This document shows positions 28,485 through 36,347 of a DNA stretch of 64,000 nt, piece by piece. Each line of letters starts with the position of its first letter. Within the stretch, counting starts at the first letter, position 1. The stretch lies in the NCBI GenBank assembly GCA_039815145.1, contig JBCBZW010000011.1, positions 1-64,000 of the forward strand, read 5' to 3'. The stretch comes from Pseudomonadota bacterium (GTDB taxonomy: Bacteria > Pseudomonadota > Gammaproteobacteria > Steroidobacterales > JBCBZW01). Under the pieces are notes generated by a model. It did no database searches and had not been told where the DNA came from. It was given only the letters and a program-made list of their open reading frames with translations. A program made the translations under genes and the position numbers.

Positions 28485-29488
28485 GTGCGTCGGCCCAGGC
28501 GCCTCTGACTCAAGAAATACCTGATACCCTCGCTTGGCGCGTCGACAGCCATGGCGCCGCCCAGAGCGTCGAGCCAGACGCGGTGCTCGAAGGCGTCGCC
28601 GACACCGGATACGTGTGGGTACATCTGCGCCGCGATGCCCCTGGCAACGCGCAGTGGCTGAAGGCACAGTCGGGCCTGCCCGTGGTGATCACCGATGGCC
28701 TCAGCGCGGACGACACGCGCCCCAGGGTCACCTTGCATGAGCCCGGCGCGCTGGTGAACCTGCGCGCCGTCAACCTCACGCCGGGGGCCGAGCCCGAGGA
28801 CATGATCTCGGTGCGCTTGTGGGTGGACGCGGATCGGGTGGTGGGCGTCTGGCTGCGTCCCATGCGCGTCATCGCCGGGCTCCACGAGGCGCTCGCGCGC
28901 GGTCGAGGACCCAACTCGCCGGGCGATTTCGTGGCCCGCCTCGCCACGAGGATCGTCGAGGGCATCGAACCGGTGGTGGCGGCGCTCAACGATGCGGTCG
29001 ATGACCTGGAGGAGGCCGGCGAGAACCTGCAACGCGGCGCCCTGAGCGAGCAGCGGTCGCGGCTCGCTGATCTGCGTCGGCGGGCCATCGCCCTACGCCG
29101 CTTCATGGCCCCCCAGCGCGATGCCCTGTCGGCCCTCGCGAGCGAAGAACTCCCCTGGCTCACGCGCACCGCCCGCAGCGGCCTGCGCGAGGCCTCCGAC
29201 CGTACCACCCGCCTCGCCGAGGAGTTGGAGGCCGTGCGCGAGCGCGTCGGGGCTGCCCAAGACCAACTGCTCGACCGGCGCAGCGAGGAGATGAACCGCA
29301 CCATGATGCTGCTGGCGGTCGTCACCGCCTTGTTCCTACCCCTGGGGCTGCTGACGGGCTTGCTCGGTATCAACGTGGGTGGAATGCCCGGGGTGGAGTC
29401 ACCGAATGCCTTCTGGCTCGTCTGCGGGATGCTGTTGGGCTTGGGGCTGGCGCTTTTCGCCGCCTTCCGTTGGCGCGGGTGGCTATGA
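28481..29488 (+). CDS. ZntB-like CorA-family transporter
   Basis: Inner-membrane divalent-cation transporter, 335 residues, of the CorA/ZntB family. A soluble cytoplasmic N-terminal domain and a long helix (about 180-275) lead to two C-terminal transmembrane segments. The pore motif between them is GINVGGMPG; GxN is the CorA signature and the NVGG form is typical of ZntB zinc transporters. The start is GTG within a GTGA overlap with the upstream ligase gene, and the stop overlaps dusA (ATGA). The ion is inferred from the motif; magnesium or nickel transport cannot be excluded. Confidence 0.87.
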   Translation: MSASAQAPLTQEIPDTLAWRVDSHGAAQSVEPDAVLEGVADTGYVWVHLRRDAPGNAQWLKAQSGLPVVITDGLSADDTRPRVTLHEPGALVNLRAVNLTPGAEPEDMISVRLWVDADRVVGVWLRPMRVIAGLHEALARGRGPNSPGDFVARLATRIVEGIEPVVAALNDAVDDLEEAGENLQRGALSEQRSRLADLRRRAIALRRFMAPQRDALSALASEELPWLTRTARSGLREASDRTTRLAEELEAVRERVGAAQDQLLDRRSEEMNRTMMLLAVVTALFLPLGLLTGLLGINVGGMPGVESPNAFWLVCGMLLGLGLALFAAFRWRGWL

Positions 29489-30495
29489 GCCCGCCCGCCC
29501 ACCGCCTCTCGGTCGCACCGATGATGGAGTGGACCGACCGGCACTGCCGCTATTTCCTGCGCCTGCTGGCGCCGCGCGCGCAGCTCTACACGGAGATGGT
29601 GGTGGCCGCGGCGATCGTGCACGGTGATCGCGATCGCTTCCTCGCCTTCGACGGTGCCGAACACCCGCTGGTACTTCAGCTCGGCGGTAGTGACCCCGCC
29701 CAACTCGCGCAAGCCGCGCGCGTCGCACGCGAGGCGTACGGCTACGATGAGATCAACCTGAACGTCGGCTGCCCCAGTGATCGCGTGCAGTCGGGCCGCT
29801 TCGGCGCCTGCCTGATGCGCGAACCCGATCTCGTCGCGCGCTGCCTGGAGTCGATGGCGCGTGCGGTGGACGTGCCCGTGACCGTCAAGACCCGTTTGGG
29901 CGTGGATGAGCAGGACAGCTACGAGTTCCTCGTTGAGTTCCTCGAGGCCGTCCGTGCGGTCGGATGCGGCACCGTGATCTTGCATGCGCGCAAGGCGCTG
30001 CTGAGTGGTCTGAGCCCGAAGCAGAACCGCGAGATTCCACCGCTGGACTACGCACGTGTGCAACGGGTGAAGCGCGACTTCCCGCAGCTGACGGTGGTGA
30101 TCAACGGTGGCATCGCCAGCGCTGAGCTCGCCCTGGAGCAGCTCGAGGCAGGCCTGGACGGCGTGATGGTGGGGCGCATGGCCTACCACGACCCCTGGCG
30201 CTTTGCGGCCCTGGAGCAAGCGGTGTTCGGTAGCGAACGCCCGCCGAATCGGGCCAGCGTGGTGCTCGCCTTCGAGCCCTATTTGCGCGATCAGCACGCC
30301 CGCGGCGTGCCGCTCAAGGTGATGACCCGTCACCTCTGTGGATTGTTTAGTGGCTGCTACGGCGCGCGGCGCTGGCGCCGGGCCATGTCCGATCCAGCGC
30401 TGATCGCCGAACACCAGCTGGACATTCTGCGCTACGGACTCTCGTTGGTCAGCGAGGCGCCGGTCCCATCCGACGACGTCGCGAGCCCCGTGTAA
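29485..30495 (+). CDS. dusA: tRNA-dihydrouridine(20/20a) synthase DusA
   Basis: FMN-dependent reductase that makes dihydrouridine in the tRNA D-loop, 336 residues. It has the TIM-barrel start VAPMMEWTDRHCRYF, NVGCPSDRVQSG followed by the catalytic Cys in FGACLM, and the flavin phosphate-binding GVMVGRMAYHDPW. The C-terminal helical tRNA-binding domain includes MTRHLCGLFSGCYGARRWRR. These features, especially RHLCGLF and YHDPW, mark the DusA subfamily rather than DusB or DusC. It begins at an ATG overlapping the transporter stop; the TTG 15 bases earlier is less likely. Confidence 0.96.
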   Translation: MSPPAHRLSVAPMMEWTDRHCRYFLRLLAPRAQLYTEMVVAAAIVHGDRDRFLAFDGAEHPLVLQLGGSDPAQLAQAARVAREAYGYDEINLNVGCPSDRVQSGRFGACLMREPDLVARCLESMARAVDVPVTVKTRLGVDEQDSYEFLVEFLEAVRAVGCGTVILHARKALLSGLSPKQNREIPPLDYARVQRVKRDFPQLTVVINGGIASAELALEQLEAGLDGVMVGRMAYHDPWRFAALEQAVFGSERPPNRASVVLAFEPYLRDQHARGVPLKVMTRHLCGLFSGCYGARRWRRAMSDPALIAEHQLDILRYGLSLVSEAPVPSDDVASPV

Positions 30496-30633
30496 AGAAC
30501 TCGATCTGTCACTCGATTGGACAGCAGCCCTAGCCAACCGGAGAATACGCGCGGTTGTGGGCGCGGCAGCGTCGTTCCGGTACCGTGCGGCCCGCTCAGG
30601 TTGCGGGGCGCCTTTCTACTCTTAAGGACCAAG

Positions 30634-31488
30634 ATGGCGAAGAAAGACCGTAAGAAAGGGAAGGCGGACAAGCCGGCCAAGAAAGCGGGCAAGAAGGCGA
30701 CCCTCGCCAGCCAAGCGGATCGGCATGTGCTTTACGAGAAGTCCGTGCAGAGCCCGGAGGATGAGATCGATCTGATTCGCCAGTTCTACGCCAACCACCG
30801 CAAGGTGAAGCCGCGCGTGCTACGCGAAGATTTCTGCGGCACGGCCACGCTCACCTGTGAGTGGATCAAGGCCAACCCCAAGCATCGCGGTATCGGCGTC
30901 GACTTCGACCGTGAAGTGCTCGATTGGGGACGCGAGAACAACGTCGGCAAGCTCACGGCTAAGCAAGCCGATCGGATAGAGCTGATCGAGGCCGACGTGC
31001 TCAAGGTCGAGACCGATCCGGCCGACATCCTGGTGGCCTTCAACTTCAGCTACTGGACCTTCCAGACCCGCGAGCGGATGTTGGCGTACTTCCGCCGGGC
31101 CCTCGCGTCGCTGAGCGACGACGGCCTGATGCTGCTCGACTTCTACGGTGGCCCCGACGCGTTCACCGAATGTGTGGAGAAGACCAAGCACGAGGGCTTC
31201 ACCTACGTCTGGGAGCAGGCCAACTACGACCCGCTTTCCGGCAGCGTCGACTGCTTCATCCACTTCCACTTCCCGGATCGCTCCAAGATGGAGCCGGCCT
31301 TCTCGTACCGCTGGCGGCTGTGGACGCTGCCGGAGCTGCGCGACGTGATCATGGAGGCGGGCTTCAGCGACATCACCGTGTACTGGGAGCAGGCTGACGA
31401 TGAGGGTGAAGGCACCGGCGAGTACGAGGCCGTCGAGAAGGGCGAGGCGGACCCGGCGTGGATCGTGTACGTGGTTGCCGAGCCCTAG
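30634..31488 (+). CDS. SAM-dependent methyltransferase with lysine-rich N-terminus
   Basis: Class I methyltransferase of about 284 residues. The first 25 residues are almost all Lys/Ala/Gly/Asp, a basic unstructured extension that could bind nucleic acid or ribosomes. The Rossmann core follows: motif I appears as VLREDFCGTATLTCEWI, the acidic residue after beta-2 is in GIGVDFDREVLDWG, and motif II/IV is about DILVAFNFSYWTF. The substrate is unknown; similar proteins are annotated only as class I methyltransferases. AAGGACC precedes the chosen ATG, whereas the frame open from 30517 lacks a ribosome site. The stop codon lies inside the first copy of a 24-base tandem repeat. Confidence 0.85.
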   Translation: MAKKDRKKGKADKPAKKAGKKATLASQADRHVLYEKSVQSPEDEIDLIRQFYANHRKVKPRVLREDFCGTATLTCEWIKANPKHRGIGVDFDREVLDWGRENNVGKLTAKQADRIELIEADVLKVETDPADILVAFNFSYWTFQTRERMLAYFRRALASLSDDGLMLLDFYGGPDAFTECVEKTKHEGFTYVWEQANYDPLSGSVDCFIHFHFPDRSKMEPAFSYRWRLWTLPELRDVIMEAGFSDITVYWEQADDEGEGTGEYEAVEKGEADPAWIVYVVAEP

Positions 31489-31530
31489 GGTGGCAGATCG
31501 CTCTCCCCCTAGGGTGGCAGATCGCTCTCC
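31483..31530 (+). repeat. Tandem 24-base repeat containing CCCTAGGG
   Basis: Two perfect, adjacent copies of a 24-base unit (31483-31506 and 31507-31530). Each begins with the self-complementary octamer CCCTAGGG followed by TGGCAGATCGCTCTCC. The first copy holds the methyltransferase stop codon. The pair lies about 85 bases before the cyclase gene, with TTGACT just after it. It could be a recent duplication or a regulator site. Confidence 0.85.
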
Positions 31531-31613
31531 CTTGACTACGTGGCGGCCCACACGCACCCTAAGCGGGTTAGCCACCACGCGGCCCGGGTCCTCGGTTTCC
31601 GGTCGAAAGTAGC

Positions 31614-32522
31614 ATGCCCCAGCGGAGCGCCTCCCTCGCCGTAGTTTTCGCCGACGTCGTCGGCAGCACTCGCCTGTACGAGCAGCTGGGCGACGCCAGG
31701 GCCCGCGACACGGTCGCCCGATGCATCGAGGTCATGACCAAGGCCACCCAGCTGCACGGCGGCCGAGTGGTCAAGACCATGGGCGATGAGGTGCTCGCCA
31801 CCTTCGCCAGTTCCGCCGCCGCCGTTGAAGCCTCCTGTCGCATGCAGATGATGATCAAGGAGGACATGCGCGGTGCGGGCGTGCCCGTAGACATCCGAAT
31901 CGGCCTGCACTACGGCCCGGTCATGGAGGAGGAAGACGACGTCTTCGGCACCACCGTGCACACGGCCAATCGCATGACCAGTCAGGCCAAGGCGCAGCAG
32001 ATCATCACCACGGGCGCCACCGTGGATACCCTCCCAGCCAACCTCCAGGGCGCGACGCGCCAGATCGACTTCGCCAAGGTGAAGGGGCGCAGCGACGGCA
32101 TCGCCCTGTTCGAGGTGTTGTGGCAGCGAGATGACAACACCGCGATGTTGCCCACTATCGAGGGCATGGTCGGTGAGACCAGCGCAAAGCGCCTGGTGCT
32201 CCGCTACCAGGGGCAGGAGTTCGTCGTTGGAGAGTCCGCCACCCAGGCCACCCTCGGTCGCGCTGAGGACAGCGATCTGGTGGTGAAGGACACGCTGATC
32301 TCGCGCGCCCACGCCCGCGTGGAGTACGAGCGCGGTCGATTCACGCTGTACGACGAAAGTACCAACGGCACCTGCGTGATCACCGAGGACGGCGAGGAAC
32401 TCTACATCCGCCGTGATCACGTGCAGATCAAGGGGCGGGGCATCATCGGCTTGGGCCGGGTGGCACGCCGCGACACGATTCACACGCTCAGCTTCGAGTT
32501 GCTCGAAGACAGCAGCGATTGA
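31614..32522 (+). CDS. Class III adenylate/guanylate cyclase with C-terminal FHA domain
   Basis: A soluble 302-residue signalling protein. Residues 8-165 form a class III nucleotide cyclase domain: FADVVGST with the first metal Asp14, KTMGDEVLATF with the second metal Asp, and IGLHYGPV. The usual transition-state pair VNxAAR appears as VHTANR, so the Asn is replaced by His while the Arg remains. Residues about 190-300 are an FHA phosphothreonine-binding domain with LGRAEDSDL, SRAHARVEY and STNGT. FHA domains read Ser/Thr-kinase output, so it may respond to a kinase such as the HEAT-repeat kinase in this window (inference). Whether it makes cAMP is untested. Confidence 0.9.
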   Translation: MPQRSASLAVVFADVVGSTRLYEQLGDARARDTVARCIEVMTKATQLHGGRVVKTMGDEVLATFASSAAAVEASCRMQMMIKEDMRGAGVPVDIRIGLHYGPVMEEEDDVFGTTVHTANRMTSQAKAQQIITTGATVDTLPANLQGATRQIDFAKVKGRSDGIALFEVLWQRDDNTAMLPTIEGMVGETSAKRLVLRYQGQEFVVGESATQATLGRAEDSDLVVKDTLISRAHARVEYERGRFTLYDESTNGTCVITEDGEELYIRRDHVQIKGRGIIGLGRVARRDTIHTLSFELLEDSSD

Positions 32523-32572
32523 AGCTCGCGTGGTGGCCGTTGGCCTCACGCGCACGGGGGCGCTGAGAGACC

Positions 32573-32875
32573 ATGAAGATAAAACTTGAAGTCGATGTTG
32601 AGGCGTCGGAGATGCGCGAGTTGGTGGGCTTGCCCGACGTGTCGGGCCTGCAATCGGACGTGCTGAAGGCCGTTGGCTCGCGGGTCAACGCCGCCGCTAA
32701 GAGCGCCGATCCCCTCGCCCTGCTGAAGGCGATGGTGCCTCCAGGACTTCAGTCGGTCGTCGACTGGCCGGGACTTCTGCAACGAGCGATGCAGGAGGGG
32801 ATGGCCGAGGTCGAGATCGACCCCTCCAATCGCAAGGGCGCCGAACCGACCGGAGACGGTTCGACGCGCGACTGA
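32573..32875 (+). CDS. Small conserved protein, DUF6489-like
   Basis: A 100-residue cytoplasmic protein, no signal peptide or membrane helix. It starts MKIKLEVDVEASEMRELVGL, with the pattern of small proteins I recall as DUF6489 (acidic start, then LGLPDV and an amphipathic helix); this is from memory and moderate at best. The middle (LKAMVPPGLQSVVDWPGLL) could associate with lipid or a granule surface. It converges on the phasin gene with only 37 bases between the stops, and that gap contains an eight-base-pair hairpin. Small proteins of this type are found near phasin genes, so a link to storage granules is possible. Confidence 0.65.
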   Translation: MKIKLEVDVEASEMRELVGLPDVSGLQSDVLKAVGSRVNAAAKSADPLALLKAMVPPGLQSVVDWPGLLQRAMQEGMAEVEIDPSNRKGAEPTGDGSTRD

Positions 32876-32900
32876 GGGCTGGCCCAAGGGGCGCCAGCCC
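32876..32900. terminator. Hairpin between convergent genes, possible bidirectional terminator
   Basis: GGGCTGGC (32876-32883) and GCCAGCCC (32893-32900) form a perfect eight-base-pair stem with a nine-base loop in the gap between the convergent DUF6489-like and phasin genes. Position favours a terminator, but neither side is followed by a T run. Confidence 0.4.
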
Positions 32901-32912
32901 GCGCGGGATCGC

Positions 32913-33446
32913 TTAAGCCTTGGCGGTAACTTCGGCGACGGCTGCCTCGGCCGCTTCGGCCACCTGGCTAGCCGCTTCGCTGGCCGCCTCGGTCACCTCG
33001 TCAGCGACAGACTGCAGCGTGGACTTGTTGGAGAATTCCTCGCGCACGGCGGCCGTCATCTTGGCCTGGGTGTTGCCCAGGATGCCGATGGTGGTGCGCA
33101 CGTCGTTGACCACGCGGGTGCGGGTCTGCGGCAGCATCGACACCTGCTCGTTCACGAGCGTGCTGAGCGAGCCAGCCTGAGCGGCGAGCTGCAGGCGCTG
33201 AGCGCTCTCATCCACGATGCCTTCGACCACTTGCACCTGATGGCGCACGAGTTGGTCGATGCCGTCGTGGGCAACTTCGTTGATCTTCAGGCCGGCGCTA
33301 CCGATGCGCTGGGTGGGACCTTTGGCGCTGGCCACCAGGCCAGCGGTACGGTTCAGGGCGCCGCGAACGCGCACCACGGAACCGCGAGTGAGCCGCATCG
33401 GGGCGGACATGGCCTTCTGCAGTGCCGTTTCGGTGTTCTCGGTCAT
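32913..33446 (-). CDS. Phasin family protein
   Basis: A 177-residue, Ala/Val/Glu-rich helical protein with no signal peptide. Long amphipathic helices (HDGIDQLVRHQVQVVEGIVD, TIGILGNTQAKMTAAVREEF) and the Ala/Glu-rich tail are the phasin pattern; phasins coat polyhydroxyalkanoate granules. The ATG at 33446 has GAGGAAG eight bases upstream, so the longer open frame is rejected. No PHA synthase is in the window. It is divergent from yoaA and convergent with the DUF6489-like gene. A general granule or membrane-surface protein is the alternative. Confidence 0.75.
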   Translation of the reverse strand: MTENTETALQKAMSAPMRLTRGSVVRVRGALNRTAGLVASAKGPTQRIGSAGLKINEVAHDGIDQLVRHQVQVVEGIVDESAQRLQLAAQAGSLSTLVNEQVSMLPQTRTRVVNDVRTTIGILGNTQAKMTAAVREEFSNKSTLQSVADEVTEAASEAASQVAEAAEAAVAEVTAKA

Positions 33447-33591
33447 GGCTTCCTCGTCGTTTGGTTGATAATAGGGCGTTGCAAGAGCACCGTTTGATGC
33501 GCCGCAACAGGACGTAAAGTTATGGGTTTTGCTGCGCTGTGTCAAGAGCTCGAAATATAAAATTCTGTCGTTGCTTTGGCGGCCCGTCGAC

Positions 33592-35571
33592 GTGAGCGTC
33601 GATCAGGTCGCCCAGGCGTTCGCCGCGGGCGGAGCCCTCGCCCAGACCGTCGAAAACTACGCACCACGCGAAGAACAGCGGGAAATGGCGCTCGCCGTCG
33701 CCGACGCGATGGCCAGCGGCGAGAACCTCGTGGTGGAGGCGGGCACAGGTACCGGCAAGACATTCGCGTATCTGGTGCCGGCCTTGCTCAGCGGTAAGCG
33801 CGTGGCGATCTCCACCGGCACGCGCGCCCTCCAGGATCAGCTTTTCTCCCGCGACCTGCCGACCGTGGCGAGGGCCATCGGTGTGCCGGTGGAGGTGGCG
33901 ATGCTCAAGGGCCGCAGCAATTACCTCTGTCGTCATCGCTTGCCGCAGGCCGTGGACCGGGGCGCGGAGGGGGCGGCCCTGGCGAGAATTCGGGAGTGGG
34001 GTTGGCGCACCCGTACGGGCGATATCGCCGAGGTGGAGGACGTCCCCGAGGAGTCGCCGATCTGGGCTCAGGTGACCTCGACTGCTGACAACTGTCTCGG
34101 CAGCCGCTGCGGCAAGTTCTCGGACTGTCACGTCGCCCAGGCGCGACGTCGAGCGGGCGGAGCAGGGGTGGTCATCGTCAACCATCACCTGTTGCTCGCG
34201 GACCTTGCCTTGCGCGACGGCGGGTTCGGCGAATTGCTGCCGGACATCGATGTGGTGGTGGTGGATGAGGCGCACCAGCTGCCGCAGATCGCTGCCCAGC
34301 AGTTCGGTCGCAGCTTCGGTTCGGCCCAACTCGTGGCGTGGGTGGGGGACTTCACCGACGAGGTGACGCGCACCGCAAACGCGACGCCGCGCCTCGCGAG
34401 CCTGCGCAAGGACTTGGAGAATCGCGCGGCCGGTGTGCGCAGCGCCCTGGGCCAGGAGACCCGTCGCCTCGCCTGGGATGATCTCGGTGAGCGCGCCACC
34501 GCGCCTCTGAATCAAGCCTTGGACGAGATGGCCGAGCACCTGACAACGCTGGCGCTGGCGCTGGAGGAATTGGCGGACGACGAGCCCTCGAGCGATCACC
34601 TCGCCCGCCGCGCCCGCCAGCTCGGCAGTTTCCTGCAGGACTTCCTGGCCGCCGGCGACGCCAGCGCCCAAGCGGTAACAGACCCGGCGGATGCGCTGCT
34701 GCGATGGGTGGATGTGCACCGCCACCACTTTTCCCTGCACCTGACGCCGGTGGAGGCCGCAACGGCCCTCGGTGCATCGCTGCAGGCCCGGCGCTGCGCC
34801 TGGGTGATGACCTCGGCCACGCTGGCGGTGGAAAAGGACTTTCGCCACTACCTGGAACGCATCGGCCTCGATGCGCAGACGAAGACACTGCAGCTGACGA
34901 GCCCCTTCGACTACCAGCGAAACTGCCAGGTCTACCTGCCGGACGGCTTGCCGGACCCGAGTTCGACGGGGTACGTGCAACAGGCCTGCGCCGCTGCCCT
35001 GCCACTGCTCGCCGCCAACCCCGGCGGCAGCTTCGCTCTGTTCACCAGCCACCGGGCCTTGGAGGCTGCCCGGCGTTGGCTGGACGGTCGCCTCGACCGG
35101 CTCCTGCTGGTACAGGGCGATGCGCCGCGCTCGATCCTCCTGGAGCGCTTCCGTGCCGACGGACGAGCTGTGTTGCTGGGCACGAACAGCTTCTGGGAGG
35201 GCGTGGATGTGCGGGGGCCGGCGCTGTCCCTGGTGGTGATCGACAAGCTGCCCTTCGCGTCGCCGGGTGAACCATTGTTGAAGGCGCGCCTGGATTGGCT
35301 GAAGGAGCAGGGTCGCTCGGGATTTCGTGACCATCTGTTGCCGAACGCCGTTATTGCCCTCAAGCAGGGCGTGGGACGGCTGATCCGTGATCACGAGGAC
35401 CGCGGCGTATTGATGCTCTGCGATCCGCGCCTGCGCACGCGCGGTTATGGCAAGCGGTTCTTGCGCAGTCTGCCCACGATGACCACCACGTCCGAGGCGC
35501 AGGAGGCGATGGCGTTCCTGTGCGGTGTGGCGTCGACGTCCGTCGAGTCGCTACCGGAGGCATCGTCGTGA
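33592..35571 (+). CDS. ATP-dependent DNA helicase, YoaA/DinG family
   Basis: Superfamily 2 iron-sulfur helicase (XPD-like) of about 659 residues, likely acting in DNA repair. It has Walker A EAGTGTGKT, a cysteine cluster for [4Fe-4S] at CRHRL, CLGSRCGKFSDC, the DEAH box VVVDEAHQL, and the C-terminal helicase motifs GTNSFWEGVDVRG and KQGVGRLIR. YoaA-type proteins in E. coli pair with the polymerase III chi subunit. The start is unclear: GTG at 33592 fits the family N-terminus best, while in-frame TTG codons at 33529 and 33571 lack ribosome sites. The stop overlaps tsaB (GTGA). Confidence 0.92.
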   Translation: MSVDQVAQAFAAGGALAQTVENYAPREEQREMALAVADAMASGENLVVEAGTGTGKTFAYLVPALLSGKRVAISTGTRALQDQLFSRDLPTVARAIGVPVEVAMLKGRSNYLCRHRLPQAVDRGAEGAALARIREWGWRTRTGDIAEVEDVPEESPIWAQVTSTADNCLGSRCGKFSDCHVAQARRRAGGAGVVIVNHHLLLADLALRDGGFGELLPDIDVVVVDEAHQLPQIAAQQFGRSFGSAQLVAWVGDFTDEVTRTANATPRLASLRKDLENRAAGVRSALGQETRRLAWDDLGERATAPLNQALDEMAEHLTTLALALEELADDEPSSDHLARRARQLGSFLQDFLAAGDASAQAVTDPADALLRWVDVHRHHFSLHLTPVEAATALGASLQARRCAWVMTSATLAVEKDFRHYLERIGLDAQTKTLQLTSPFDYQRNCQVYLPDGLPDPSSTGYVQQACAAALPLLAANPGGSFALFTSHRALEAARRWLDGRLDRLLLVQGDAPRSILLERFRADGRAVLLGTNSFWEGVDVRGPALSLVVIDKLPFASPGEPLLKARLDWLKEQGRSGFRDHLLPNAVIALKQGVGRLIRDHEDRGVLMLCDPRLRTRGYGKRFLRSLPTMTTTSEAQEAMAFLCGVASTSVESLPEASS

Positions 35572-36269
35572 GGTTGCTGGCCATCGACACGGCGACTGAC
35601 GCGTGCACCGTGGCCCTGGCGGTGGGCGATCAGGTGCGATGTGAGCAAACCCATGAGCCCCGCGTCCATGCACAGCAGCTGCTCGCCATGGTCGACCGAC
35701 TCCTGCGCGAGGCGCAGCAGCCCCTGGGGGGACTCGACGGGATCGTGATCGGCGTCGGCCCTGGCAGCTTCACCGGCGTGAGAATCGGTTGCAGCGTCGC
35801 CCAGGGGTTGGCCCTCGCCGGCGACCTGGCGGTGCTGCCCGTCTCGAGCCTGGCCACGGTCGCCGCGCAGTTCGTTCCCCATCGGTTCGCCCAGGACAGC
35901 GCCCCGCGCGCGGTCGCGCGGGTGATCGTGGCCCAGGACGCGCGCATGGGCGAGGTCTACTGGGGGGCCTACGACGCCGACGAGGCGCATGTAGTGAAGA
36001 CCCGCGTGAGCGACCGTGCGGACCCGCCCGAGGCCATGCTCGAGCAGGCGAAGGCGCTGAGCGCGGAGGGAAAACCCTTGCTGCTGGCGGGGACGGGCGC
36101 GCAGGCCCACCCGCGCCTGCGGGAGTTGCTGCGAGCGCACGATAATGGCCTGTCCGCGCTGCCCAGCGCCCGCGACGCCCTGGCCCTGGGCGCGCGCGAT
36201 CTACTGCACGGCCCCGGCGGAGTGCCCCCGGAGCAGGCGCTACCGGTATACTTCCGCCCGCCGGTGTAG
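35568..36269 (+). CDS. tsaB: tRNA threonylcarbamoyladenosine biosynthesis protein TsaB
   Basis: Inactive ASKHA-fold partner of TsaD in the complex that makes t6A37 in ANN-decoding tRNAs; 233 residues. It opens with LLAIDTATDACTVALAVG, and GVGPGSFTGVRIGCSVAQGL is the TsaB hallmark. It lacks the metal-binding HxxxH of TsaD, as expected. The start is GTG with CCGGAGG seven bases upstream, overlapping the yoaA stop. The C-terminus EQALPVYFRPPV matches the family ending (PxYLRxP). It is separated from rimI, its frequent partner. Confidence 0.95.
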   Translation: MRLLAIDTATDACTVALAVGDQVRCEQTHEPRVHAQQLLAMVDRLLREAQQPLGGLDGIVIGVGPGSFTGVRIGCSVAQGLALAGDLAVLPVSSLATVAAQFVPHRFAQDSAPRAVARVIVAQDARMGEVYWGAYDADEAHVVKTRVSDRADPPEAMLEQAKALSAEGKPLLLAGTGAQAHPRLRELLRAHDNGLSALPSARDALALGARDLLHGPGGVPPEQALPVYFRPPV

Positions 36270-36347
36270 TGGGCGCGCACGGGGCGCGCTGCCGCCGGGC
36301 CACTTTCACCGTAGGCAACGCGCCGGACCCTGAGGAGGGACTCGCCA

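Noticed and set aside
28510-30537. 675-codon minus-strand frame across the transporter gene and dusA
   Set aside because: Antisense to two clear genes, low-complexity Arg/Ser-rich product.
31532-31613. Sigma-70 promoter for the cyclase-FHA gene
   Set aside because: TTGACT is a good -35, but no acceptable -10 lies 16-18 bases downstream.
33529-33591. N-terminal extension of YoaA from a TTG at 33529
   Set aside because: No ribosome site, residues unlike the family, and an AT-rich promoter-like stretch (TATAAA at 33556) lies inside it.
33520-35394. 624-codon minus-strand frame opposite yoaA
   Set aside because: Antisense to the helicase, with no domain likeness.
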